NCBI RefSeq assembly: GCF_037203705.1
Contig: NZ_JBBCAT010000003.1
Location: 372,001-436,000, forward strand
DNA: 64,000 bases
Reading direction: 5' to 3'
Origin: Prosthecomicrobium sp. N25
GTDB lineage: Bacteria > Pseudomonadota > Alphaproteobacteria > Rhizobiales > Ancalomicrobiaceae
Positions 54,095 to 62,091 of this stretch are shown here, piece after piece. The notes under the pieces were generated by a model, which ran no database searches, was not told the origin of the DNA, and saw nothing but the letters and a program-made list of their open reading frames with translations. Both the position numbers and the translations under genes were made by a program. Numbering within the stretch: the first letter of the stretch is position 1; each line of letters opens with the position of its first letter.

Positions 54095-55056
54095 TGGCCG
54101 CCCGCGCCCGGGGCCTCGCCCTGGCGGTCGCGGCAGGGCTCGCGGCGGCGGCCCCCGCAGGCGCCGACGAGGCCTTCGTGACGAACCAGGGCAGCGACGA
54201 CCTGACGGTCGTCGACCTCGACAGCCTGAAGCCCGTGGCGACGATCCCGATCGGCGGCAAGCCGGCCGGGATCGCGGTCTCGCCCGACGGCGCCCGCGCC
54301 TACGTGACGAGCCCGGAGTCCAAGGTCCTGACCGTGGTGGACACGGCGGCCCGCACGGTCTCACGTCGGATCCAGCTGACCGGCGGCCCGCTCGGGGTCG
54401 CGGTCCACCCCTCGGGCAGGCCCGTCTACGTCGCCGACTGGTACGCCCACCGCCTCGTCGCGGTGGACCCGGACGCCGGCACCGTGACGGCCGAGATCTC
54501 CGTCGGCGAGAGCCCCTCGGGGATCGCCCCGACCCCGGACGGCCGGCTGGTCCTCACCGCCGACCGCGATTCCGACCAGGTGTCGATCGTCGACGCCGCG
54601 GCGGCCCGCGCGGTGGCCACCGTCAAGGTCGGCACCCGACCCTTCGGGGTCACCGTCTCGGCAGATGGGGCAAGGGCCTACACGGCGAATGTCGGCTCCA
54701 ACGACGTCTCGGTGATCGACATTCCGGCCGCCCGCGAGATCGCCCGCGTGCCGGTCGGCAACACGCCCTACGCGGTTGCGCTGGCCGGCGGCCGCGCCTT
54801 CGTGACCGACCAGCACGGCGACACGATCTCGGTCTTCTCGACCGCCGACCTGAAACCGATCGCCCGCCTCGACTACGGCGGCGAATACCCGGAGGGCATC
54901 GCGGCGACGCCGGACGGACGCCGGATCCTGGTCGCCGACTGGTTCTCCAACACCCTGTCGGTGATCGACGCCGAGACCCTGAAGCGGATCGCGGCCGTCA
55001 AGGTCGGCGACGGCCCGCGCGCCTTCGGGGCCTTCGTGCGCGCCACCCCCCGATAG
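54094..55056 (+). CDS. Exported YVTN-family beta-propeller protein
   Basis: 320 residues: signal peptide (after AGA near 24) and about seven YVTN blades (AFVTNQGSDDLTVVDLDSLK, IPIGGKPAGIAVSPDGARAY and so on). It is similar in length and repeat type to the propeller of the PQQ-linked ABC operon 7 kb away and may be its paralogue. It overlaps the SRPBCC stop by one base. Ligand unknown. Confidence 0.82.
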   Translation: MAARARGLALAVAAGLAAAAPAGADEAFVTNQGSDDLTVVDLDSLKPVATIPIGGKPAGIAVSPDGARAYVTSPESKVLTVVDTAARTVSRRIQLTGGPLGVAVHPSGRPVYVADWYAHRLVAVDPDAGTVTAEISVGESPSGIAPTPDGRLVLTADRDSDQVSIVDAAAARAVATVKVGTRPFGVTVSADGARAYTANVGSNDVSVIDIPAAREIARVPVGNTPYAVALAGGRAFVTDQHGDTISVFSTADLKPIARLDYGGEYPEGIAATPDGRRILVADWFSNTLSVIDAETLKRIAAVKVGDGPRAFGAFVRATPR

Positions 55057-55063
55057 TCGCGCG

Positions 55064-56101
55064 TCAGAGGAGCGCCATGGCGACCGCCGGCGCGCAGGAG
55101 CCCGTCCAGGGCGCCGCCTCCCCGTCCGCCGGGACCAGGTCCTCGAAAGCCGCCACGGTCCGCCCGAGCCGCCGCGCGACTTCGCCGACCACCGCCCGCC
55201 CGATCCCGCAGGCGATGACCGGGCCGACGCCGCCGCCCGGCACTCCGGATTCCGCCAGCAGGCAGCCGTCCTGCACGAGCCGGACCTGCCGCTCCGCGAA
55301 GACCGCGGCGAGGCCCCGCCAGGCCGCCTCGTCGGCGGCCGCGACGTCCACCCCGATCATGCGCGACAGGCGCAGCCGGCTCTCGGCGGCCGACTTGCCC
55401 CGGCCGTCCGCGGTCGGATGCTGGTCGACACCCTCCGGCAGGACGCCGAGCACCCGCCAGGCATCCGCCGCGGTCGCGAAATACTCGGCCATCACGCCGA
55501 GGCGGCGCCCGCCGAAGGGCACCTCCGCGGCGAGCGCCATCAGGGGCGTGCGGGTCAGGCCCGTATAGACGAGCTCGCCGCCCGAAAGCCGCTCCGCGTC
55601 CGTGTAGCCGCGCGCCGCCGGGCGTCCCGCCCGGATCGGGATGATGTCGGTCGTGGTCGATCCCATGTCGACCAGGAGCCCGTCCCCGATGCGGGCGCCG
55701 GTGAGCGCGGCGGTCGCATGCCAGTTGGCCGAGGCGACGTCCTCGGCCCGGCCCCCGGCGGCCTCCGGCGCTAGCCAGCCGGCCCGGCCGCCGTAGATCG
55801 CCACCGCCCCGCCCAGATGCGCCGCCGCGCGGGCGGCAAGGCTCGCGACACCCTCGGCCCGGCTCGAGAACAGGTCGACGAGTTCGCCCGTCATGGTGGC
55901 GGCATGACTGTCCGCCGGTCCGAGCCGCCCCAGGATGGCCGCGAAGGCGGCGTCCAGGTGCGGCAGGCCTTGCCACAGCGGGCAGGGCTCCTGCACCACG
56001 GCGGCAATTCGCCCCCCGACCGCGAGCGCCGCCTTGAGGTGCGCGCCGCCGATGTCCCAACCGATGCGCCGGCCTTGCCCGGCGCCCCCGTCCGATGCCA
56101 C
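55064..56101 (-). CDS. H4MPT-linked C1 transfer pathway protein (ASKHA/hydantoinase-like, MfnF-like)
   Basis: 345 residues, ASKHA nucleotide-binding fold: phosphate loop 1 GWDIGGAHLKAAL near residue 15 and GLLVDMGSTTTDIIP near residue 140. The family occurs almost only in organisms with methanofuran-type cofactors. In methanogens, MfnF of this type joins the furan diphosphate to tyramine-glutamate. The GTG start at 56101 has GGGAGG 6 bases upstream; the divergent HisA-like gene begins only 29 bases away. Assigning the MfnF reaction here is inference. Confidence 0.78.
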   Translation of the reverse strand: MASDGGAGQGRRIGWDIGGAHLKAALAVGGRIAAVVQEPCPLWQGLPHLDAAFAAILGRLGPADSHAATMTGELVDLFSSRAEGVASLAARAAAHLGGAVAIYGGRAGWLAPEAAGGRAEDVASANWHATAALTGARIGDGLLVDMGSTTTDIIPIRAGRPAARGYTDAERLSGGELVYTGLTRTPLMALAAEVPFGGRRLGVMAEYFATAADAWRVLGVLPEGVDQHPTADGRGKSAAESRLRLSRMIGVDVAAADEAAWRGLAAVFAERQVRLVQDGCLLAESGVPGGGVGPVIACGIGRAVVGEVARRLGRTVAAFEDLVPADGEAAPWTGSCAPAVAMALL

Positions 56102-56129
56102 CCTGATGCCTCCCGACCGGAGAGATGCC

Positions 56130-56825
56130 TTGGAGATCGTTCCCGTCCTGGATCTGAAGCACGGGCTGGTCGTCCGCGCCAGCCGCGGCGACCGGCACAG
56201 CTATGCGCCGATCGTCACGCCTCTCTCGCCCTCCCCCGAGCCGCTCGGCGTCGCCCGCGGCCTCATGGCACTGCACGCCTTCCGTCGCCTCTACATCGCC
56301 GACCTCGACGGCATCGAGGGCCGGGACCGGAACGATTCGACCGTCGCGGCGCTGGGCGCGGCCTTTCCGGGCGTCGAGTTCTGGGTCGACAACGGCCTCT
56401 CCGAGGAAACCGCCTGCCGCGCCTGGCTCGCGCGACACAGGGCGCGTCTCGTCGTCGGCAGCGAGAGCCAGCGCGACACGGGCCTCGCGCGCCGCCTCGG
56501 GCCGGGCGCCGTACTGTCGCTTGACTTCCGCGGCGACGCCTTCCAGGGCCCGCCGGCCCTGCGGGAGGACCCCGGCCTGTGGCCCGAGGACGTGATCGTC
56601 ATGACCCTCGCCCGGGTCGGCAGCGGCGCCGGCCCGGACCGCGACAGGCTGGCGGAGATGCGTCGGCGGGCCGCGGACGTTCGGCTGTGGGCGGCAGGCG
56701 GCGTCCGCGACCGGGCCGACCTGGAGGCTCTCGCCGACCTGCGCGTGTCCGGTGCCCTGGTGGCCACGGCGCTCCATGAAGGCCGCATAACACCTACGGA
56801 CCTCGACGCCCTGGCATTAAGTTAG
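56130..56825 (+). CDS. HisA/HisF-related TIM-barrel protein of the H4MPT cluster
   Basis: 231 residues from TTG 56130 (GGAGAG five bases upstream; an ATG at 56106 would add 8 residues). Begins EIVPVLDLKHGLVVRA, the HisA-like first strand, and has LYIADLDGIEG, VVGSES and AAGGVRDRADLEAL, matching the second half-barrel phosphate site. It lacks the usual full HisA active-site set, and no his genes are near. In methylotrophs and archaea such HisA/F relatives occur near C1 cofactor genes; the reaction is unknown. Confidence 0.75.
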   Translation: MEIVPVLDLKHGLVVRASRGDRHSYAPIVTPLSPSPEPLGVARGLMALHAFRRLYIADLDGIEGRDRNDSTVAALGAAFPGVEFWVDNGLSEETACRAWLARHRARLVVGSESQRDTGLARRLGPGAVLSLDFRGDAFQGPPALREDPGLWPEDVIVMTLARVGSGAGPDRDRLAEMRRRAADVRLWAAGGVRDRADLEALADLRVSGALVATALHEGRITPTDLDALALS

Positions 56826-57058
56826 TCAACTGACATTTCTGAGATGGAAACAGTGGCGGATTCTTTGAACTGAAACGATATAGTTGCAGACAGCGGTGCC
56901 GCATTCGCGGCAATTGCCCAGGAAATCATCAGGAGTGAACCGGACTGCACGTGCATGCAGCGTGAAATCATCAAATATTCTCTTTACTTAAGGCAACGCT
57001 TGAGCCTTCCTGACCGTGACCGGCCGAAATATCAGTGCCGGAGGAAAAGGAGTCAGAC
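56826..57058. other. AT-richer intergenic region before the small exported protein
   Basis: 233 bases, noticeably richer in A and T than the surroundings, with no ORF of interest. It likely carries the promoter of the 77-residue exported protein gene; no clear -35/-10 pair could be fixed. Confidence 0.4.
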
Positions 57059-57292
57059 ATGTCGATTGCCAAGTTCGCGGCCGCCGCCATGGTGCTGCTC
57101 GGAGCCGTTTCGGCTGCCCGGGCGGACCAGGAGGACATGGCGGAGCGCGAGGAGTTCTATCGGGTCCTCAACGGCTACTACAACAAGCCACGCCCGGCTC
57201 CGGCCACGGGGAACGCCGTGAAGGCTTCTCCTGCCCCGAAGCCGGCGCCCGCGGCATCCCGCCCGGCGAAGCGCACGACCGCGCCGCGGTGA
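57059..57292 (+). CDS. Small exported protein of unknown function next to fae
   Basis: 77 residues. Strong ribosome site (AAAAGGAG) and a clear signal peptide (residues 1-22, cleavage after ARA). The mature part starts DQEDMAEREEFYRVLNGYYN and ends in a Pro/Ala/Lys-rich tail. Not recognised. Convergent with fae with the fae terminator between them. Its good translation signals and AT-rich upstream region argue that it is real and expressed. A role with the C1 genes is only suggested by position. Confidence 0.6.
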   Translation: MSIAKFAAAAMVLLGAVSAARADQEDMAEREEFYRVLNGYYNKPRPAPATGNAVKASPAPKPAPAASRPAKRTTAPR

Positions 57293-57396
57293 GGCCGGAT
57301 CGACCCGTTCCGCAAGGCTCCGCGCCGGTTCCCTGTCCCCGGTGCCGTGGCGGCATCCCGGGGTGCGACCTCCGAAGCCGGGGGCTGAAACGAAAA

Positions 57397-57422
57397 CGGG
57401 GACGGCACCCTTGCCGTCCCCG
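57397..57422 (-). terminator. Rho-independent terminator of fae
   Basis: A perfect 11-base-pair stem (57397-57407 with 57412-57422, loop CCCT or AGGG depending on strand). Read on the minus strand it is followed by GTTTTCGTTTC. It lies 99 bases after the fae stop codon. Confidence 0.8.
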
Positions 57423-57520
57423 AATCCGGTCCTTCACTTTCCGAAGAACTTGGCAACCAACCGCTGGAGCAGCCCCCGCGGCATCGCCGGGGTTTCCGGC
57501 TGCCCAGGGTGGTTTCCTGT

Positions 57521-58027
57521 CTAAGCCCCGAAGGGATGCTTCACGGAGTCGCGCTTCGCGGTGACGTCAGCGGCCTTCGGCTCGCCGGCGACGGCGCGCT
57601 TCAGAGCGAGCTTCGTGGCCTCGTAGTTGAACGACTGGATCTTGGCGTCGTCCTCGGCTTCCCAGTGGATGAACACGCCGACCAGGACGTACACGTCGTC
57701 GGCCTCGTCGGCCGGGATCGTGCCGTCGGCGACGCAGTCCTGCACGGCCTTGGCCACCGCATACTGCGCGGGGCCGAACATCTGCACGGCCTGCTTGGCG
57801 CCCTTGATCGTCACCTTGTTGAACATCAAGGTGTTCGGCTTGCACGGCAGGTTCGGCGCGATGACCGCGAGGAGCGACGTGAAGCCGTCCTTGTTGTTGG
57901 TCAGGCTGTTGCAGAACGCCGTCTCGGCAGCGCTGTTGCGCGGTCCGACCAGCAGGTCGATGTGTGCGATTTCGTTCCCATCGCCGACGAGCGCCTCGCC
58001 GACCATCACCTTATTGATTTTCGCCAT
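57521..58027 (-). CDS. fae: Formaldehyde-activating enzyme
   Basis: 168 residues, normal length. Condenses formaldehyde with H4MPT to methylene-H4MPT, the entry step of cytoplasmic formaldehyde oxidation. Diagnostic stretches: [20 protein letters not shown] (with the catalytic His), [19 protein letters not shown] and [20 protein letters not shown] 58027 has GGGAGG upstream. It is separated from the rest of the minus-strand cluster by about 200 bases and has its own terminator, so it is probably transcribed strongly as a single gene, as is usual for this abundant protein. Confidence 0.96.
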   Translation of the reverse strand: MAKINKVMVGEALVGDGNEIAHIDLLVGPRNSAAETAFCNSLTNNKDGFTSLLAVIAPNLPCKPNTLMFNKVTIKGAKQAVQMFGPAQYAVAKAVQDCVADGTIPADEADDVYVLVGVFIHWEAEDDAKIQSFNYEATKLALKRAVAGEPKAADVTAKRDSVKHPFGA

Positions 58028-58234
58028 CTGTAAACCTCCCAGTACAAACCCGGTTTCCGCGCCAGAGGCAACTCCCGTGACACGGCCCCCCGCCTATCCT
58101 TGTTGTCAGCGCCCGGTACCCCATCGTGAAGAGGGAGCCTCCGAACCGGTTCGCCAGATAGCGCGGTAATTCCCAGACGGTGCGGAGCCTAATCCGCGCC
58201 ATGACGGGCGGCAAGAGAGCCCACATACGGGTTT

Positions 58235-59062
58235 TCACGTATTCTGCCACATTCTCCGGTGCAAAATCGTCGCAACCGTCAGGTCCGCGGAGGTGCCGGG
58301 GTTTATCCCCCGGCTCTTCCAAGCGGAATCCGTCTGCAACAGGATGACGCGCGCCTCTGACGTTGCGACAGTTTCGCGCAGGCGCGAGGCCTCGCGCCGG
58401 ATCTCCTCGGCCGTTTCGGCGCCGTGCTTGCGCAACACGTGGCTGTCCGGGAAGGCCGCCAGGAAGGCGAGGTAGGTCTCCGTCACGGCCTGCGGACCGA
58501 AGCCGGACCGCGCGACCGCGGCATCGAGCGCCGGCAGCCCGACGATCCGGATGTCGCGGAAGCCGGTGGCATACTGCCGGGCGATCGAATCGCGGTCTGC
58601 CGCCGCCGCCATGGCGGCCAGGAGGTCGCCCGCCGGTCCCCGCACGTCGTGCTCCGGCACCGCGCCGAGCCCGCCCGGATCTGCCAGCCGGATCGCCGCG
58701 AAGACGTCTTCCGCGTCCCGCGCGTCGAGACCCGCGAGCACCTCTGCGATCGCCACCCACGGCTCGCCGCCGCGCTCCGCGGCCGCGGCCAGCGGACCGG
58801 CGAGCAGCAGGATGCCGAGGTTGGTGTTCTGGCCGACCGCCGCCCAGGTCGCCCGCATGGCGCCGAGGATGCGCGCCCCGACGCTGGCGCCCCGGGCCGC
58901 CACGTGCGGGGCAGCCGCCTCGGCGCTCGCTTCAAAGTCGCGCACCGTCATCCGGTGTCCGGCCGCGTGGACATGCACGTTGCCGGGCTTCAGCGCCTGA
59001 AGTTCGTCCAGGCACGCCGCCCGGAACGCCGCCGCGATCGCCGCCGCGCCGAGCCCGCTCAT
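58235..59062 (-). CDS. CitG-like (triphosphoribosyl-dephospho-CoA synthase family) protein of the H4MPT cluster
   Basis: 275 residues from ATG 59062. Contains DELQALKPGNVHVHAAGHRM, GQNTNLGILLLAGPLAAAA and DSHVLRKHG, typical of the CitG/MdcB superfamily, which transfers a nucleotide group to a sugar. No citrate or malonate lyase genes are near. Its start overlaps the RimK-like stop by four bases, tying it to mch and mtdB. A phosphoribosyl-type transfer in H4MPT synthesis is a reasonable guess but unproven. Confidence 0.8.
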   Translation of the reverse strand: MSGLGAAAIAAAFRAACLDELQALKPGNVHVHAAGHRMTVRDFEASAEAAAPHVAARGASVGARILGAMRATWAAVGQNTNLGILLLAGPLAAAAERGGEPWVAIAEVLAGLDARDAEDVFAAIRLADPGGLGAVPEHDVRGPAGDLLAAMAAAADRDSIARQYATGFRDIRIVGLPALDAAVARSGFGPQAVTETYLAFLAAFPDSHVLRKHGAETAEEIRREASRLRETVATSEARVILLQTDSAWKSRGINPGTSADLTVATILHRRMWQNT

Positions 59063-59955
59063 CCGCCCACCCCGAACGCCGCCCGCGCCAGGTCGCCGGC
59101 CACCCGATCGGCGATGTCGACCGAGGCGACCGACTGCAGCCCCGACCAAGCCGGCATGCTGTTGACTTCCAGCACCAGGTAGGAACCGCCCGCCGCCTCG
59201 ACCAAGTCGACCCCGGCAACGTCCGCCCCGACCACCTCCGTCGCCGCCAGCGCCAAGTCCGCCGCCCGCCGGTCCGGCGTCCAGGCCTCCGGACGGCCGC
59301 CCTGGTGGACGTTGGTGATCCAGGTCTCGCCGTGCCGCCGCATCCCCGCCACCACCGCCCCGCCGGAGACGAACACGCGGTAGTCCCGGAACCCGCCTGG
59401 GGCGGCGACGAAGCGCTGCAGGTAGTAGACCCCTGCGACCCCCTCGGGCCCGGGCAGGTCGGCCGCCGTCTCGATGAGGCGCAGGCCCTTCCCCTGCGCC
59501 CCGAAGAGCGGCTTGAGGACCAGCGGCCCGCCGGCCTCCGCCAGGACTGCCGCCGCAGCGGCCGCATCCTCGGTCACCCAGGTCTCCGGCGTGGGCAGCC
59601 CGGCGCGGGCCACCAGGAGGCTCGTCATCGACTTGTCGACGCAGGCCTCGATCGCGCGCGGCCGGTTCCAGACCGTCACCCCGGCGGCGGCCAGGCCGTG
59701 CAGGACCCCGAGCCGCACCGTCACCGCCTCGAAGCTGCCGCCCGAGATCGTCCGCACGAAGGCGGCGCGCGGCAGACGGCCGTCGTAGCCGGGAATGCGG
59801 ATCGGGTCGCCGCCCGCCCCGGTGCGGAAGCCGACGCGTTCCAGCGGCACGATGTCGGCCGGGACCCCGCGCCGCTCGAACCCCGCGATGAGGCCGCGGA
59901 CGTGCCAGTCGCGCCCGTCCGCGAAAACCACCGCCCGGTCGAGGATCTCCGCCAT
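59059..59955 (-). CDS. RimK-like ATP-grasp ligase of the H4MPT cluster (MptN-like)
   Basis: 298 residues, ATP-grasp fold: lysine-bearing SMTSLLVARAGLPTPETW, LVLKPLFGAQGKGLRLI (P-loop-like) and LVLEVNSMPAWSGLQ with metal-binding Glu and Asn. Archaeal relatives (MptN, CofF) add glutamate to H4MPT or F420. Here it may add glutamate to H4MPT or to methylofuran's polyglutamate side chain. It starts 4 bases after mch and overlaps the CitG-like gene (ATGA). Confidence 0.82.
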   Translation of the reverse strand: MAEILDRAVVFADGRDWHVRGLIAGFERRGVPADIVPLERVGFRTGAGGDPIRIPGYDGRLPRAAFVRTISGGSFEAVTVRLGVLHGLAAAGVTVWNRPRAIEACVDKSMTSLLVARAGLPTPETWVTEDAAAAAAVLAEAGGPLVLKPLFGAQGKGLRLIETAADLPGPEGVAGVYYLQRFVAAPGGFRDYRVFVSGGAVVAGMRRHGETWITNVHQGGRPEAWTPDRRAADLALAATEVVGADVAGVDLVEAAGGSYLVLEVNSMPAWSGLQSVASVDIADRVAGDLARAAFGVGG

Positions 59956-59959
59956 GGGA

Positions 59960-60931
59960 TCAGCCGAAGGAGGCGTCGAGGAGCCCCTCCGCGATGGCCC
60001 CGGCCCTGTGGCTCATGCCCGACTCCAACGACGAGACGACGACCGCGGCCGGGGAGAAGAGCATCGAGTCGATGGCGTAGAAATCGCCCCCGAAACGGGA
60101 GAAGACCTGCGCGAAGGGCGATCCGTAGTCCCGGGAGCCCGAACTCGGCAGCTTGTGGGCGAGGTCTCTCGCCTCGTCGTCCGGTCCTTCGACGAAGAGA
60201 TGCACGAAGCCGCCGTAGATGATGGCGTCGTTCGTCCGACCCATGGCGGTGACGAAGTCCGGTGACGGCGGCGCCAGCGGCGCGACGCCGACCCCGTCGA
60301 CCACCCGCCCCATCGGGAAGCCGAGCGCGTGGACCTTGTGCAGCGCCACCTCGAGCACCCGCGCCACCACCTGGGTCGACCCGGCGAGGCTCTGCGTCGG
60401 GGCGTACAGGAAGGTCAGCGCCGTCGGGGCGACGCCGGTCGACTCGGCCACCGTCCGCACCACGGCCTCGGGCGGCGGCGCGGCAGTCTCCAGCACCAGC
60501 GCGGCCGTGTCGGCCCGGTCCGAATAGCCGATGTCCTCGTAGATGTGCTCCTTGGCGTAGATCGCCCGCGCCGGGCCCGAGCCGAGCGCGAACCAGTCGC
60601 CGTCCGACAGGCTCCAGCCGGCATACTGGCTGCCCAGGCACGCGATCACCGGGTCGGCGGCGCCGACCCGGATCGCCGTCGGCCAGCGCGGGGTCGTCAC
60701 CGAGGGGACGATAGCGACCTGCCCCAGGCCGCCCATGCAGATCTCGGCGAGTCGGCGGCCCGCCTCGATTCCGCCCCTCACCGTCGCCCCGGCGTCGACG
60801 AGGCGGCACCCCAGCGGCCCCTCATACACCCGGGCGCGGAGTTCGACCGCGTCCGCGGCGAATCCGTCGACCAATCCGCGCGCGAGCCCGTTCACGCTCG
60901 GCTTCGTGGAAATTCCATCCATTCTCGTCAT
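59960..60931 (-). CDS. mch: Methenyltetrahydromethanopterin cyclohydrolase
   Basis: 323 residues, normal length. Interconverts methenyl-H4MPT and formyl-H4MPT, third step of H4MPT-linked formaldehyde oxidation. Marks: GCRLVDAGATVRGGIEAGRR, PVIACLGSQYAGWSL and YGGFVHLFVEG. The ATG overlaps the stop of the upstream ATP-grasp gene (ATGA), so translation is coupled. Part of the minus-strand operon with mtdB. Confidence 0.95.
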   Translation of the reverse strand: MTRMDGISTKPSVNGLARGLVDGFAADAVELRARVYEGPLGCRLVDAGATVRGGIEAGRRLAEICMGGLGQVAIVPSVTTPRWPTAIRVGAADPVIACLGSQYAGWSLSDGDWFALGSGPARAIYAKEHIYEDIGYSDRADTAALVLETAAPPPEAVVRTVAESTGVAPTALTFLYAPTQSLAGSTQVVARVLEVALHKVHALGFPMGRVVDGVGVAPLAPPSPDFVTAMGRTNDAIIYGGFVHLFVEGPDDEARDLAHKLPSSGSRDYGSPFAQVFSRFGGDFYAIDSMLFSPAAVVVSSLESGMSHRAGAIAEGLLDASFG

Positions 60932-62091
60932 CCCCCCAAGGGCCTCTCGCCCGCCAGTCGACGGACCGCCCGGGACCTCTCCTCCAGTCGGGCGCGGACC
61001 TCTCCCAAAGTCCCGCCCGTCGAGATCACCGTCGCGATGGGATCGTGTGCGGCGACCGCGGATCCCGGCTCGGGCCTATCGAACACCCAGTCGGGCCACT
61101 CGGCTTCACGCACCGCAGCAAGGTCCGCATCCGCATAGACCACCGCGGCGCCCTGCACGGGCCCAGAATTCGTATGTAAATCAAAGGATTGTCCGTTGCA
61201 TGAACGGACCTGCGCCTCGAAGAGCGGCAGATCGCCGCAATCGAGCACCGGCAGCGACGCCCCTGGCCGCGGATTGATCTCCAGAAGCCTCCAGGACCGG
61301 TCGTCGAGGAGCATGTCGGCGCTCGCGAGGCCGAGGAGGCCGAGCGCCCGGGCGAGACGCTCCACCTTCGCTTCGATCTCGGCCGCCAGCGCCGGGTCGA
61401 GGACGATCGGCCCCGCGATGCCGCCGAACCGCCAGGGCCTTCCGGGCTTGGGATCCGGCCACTGGCTGCAGAAGCCGATCGACCGGACGCCGTCTGGGCC
61501 CGCCACGAAGCTGAGAGAAACCGGCTCGCCCTCCGCGAACTCGGCCGCGTAATGCCCGGCCGCGAGCGGCCCCGCCCGCCGCGCCGGCCGCACGTGCACG
61601 CCCCCGGACCCGCCGATCCGCTTGACGAGCCAGCGCCCGCCCTCCGGCACCGCGGCGGCGACGCGCGGCATCGGGATGCCGAAGTCCTGCGCCAGGGCGG
61701 CGAGGCGGAACGGATCCTTGGCGGCCCGCACCGCCTCCGCGCCGGATCCGAGGAGCCGGAACCGCGCCGCCAGGCGGGCGATCAGCCCCGGCCGGTCCTC
61801 GAAGCCGGAGCCGAGCACGAGCCCGATCGGCGGCGACGGGGCGCCCGCGGCCAGCCGTTCGAGCGCCGCCAGGAGCGAGCGCCGGCGAAAGCCGGTCCGC
61901 AAGGCCCCCTCCACCGCGACCGCCGCCGCCGCGAGCGCCCTGGTGTCGAGGTCGGCGAAGAGGTCGGCGACCAGCGGCACGTAGCCGGCCCGCCGCGCCG
62001 CCGCCGCGAGCGCGCGGCCCGACTGCGCCGCGATCAGGACGGATGCGCCGGATCCCGAAGCGTCAGCCAATGAAGGCCCGCGCCTCGTCAT
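60928..62091 (-). CDS. ATP-grasp protein of the H4MPT cluster (MfnD-like candidate)
   Basis: 387 residues. ATP-grasp features: RWLVKRIGGSGGVHVRPA (glycine-rich ATP loop), SADMLLDDRSWRLLEINPRPG (metal-binding Glu and Asn). Resembles MfnD, which ligates tyramine and glutamate in methanofuran synthesis; in Methylobacterium-type methylofuran tyrosine and several glutamates are present, so this ligase could act there. The start at 62091 overlaps the mtdB end by 29 bases; a TTG at 62070 would reduce the overlap and is the alternative. Placed between mtdB and mch. Confidence 0.78.
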   Translation of the reverse strand: MTRRGPSLADASGSGASVLIAAQSGRALAAAARRAGYVPLVADLFADLDTRALAAAAVAVEGALRTGFRRRSLLAALERLAAGAPSPPIGLVLGSGFEDRPGLIARLAARFRLLGSGAEAVRAAKDPFRLAALAQDFGIPMPRVAAAVPEGGRWLVKRIGGSGGVHVRPARRAGPLAAGHYAAEFAEGEPVSLSFVAGPDGVRSIGFCSQWPDPKPGRPWRFGGIAGPIVLDPALAAEIEAKVERLARALGLLGLASADMLLDDRSWRLLEINPRPGASLPVLDCGDLPLFEAQVRSCNGQSFDLHTNSGPVQGAAVVYADADLAAVREAEWPDWVFDRPEPGSAVAAHDPIATVISTGGTLGEVRARLEERSRAVRRLAGERPLGG

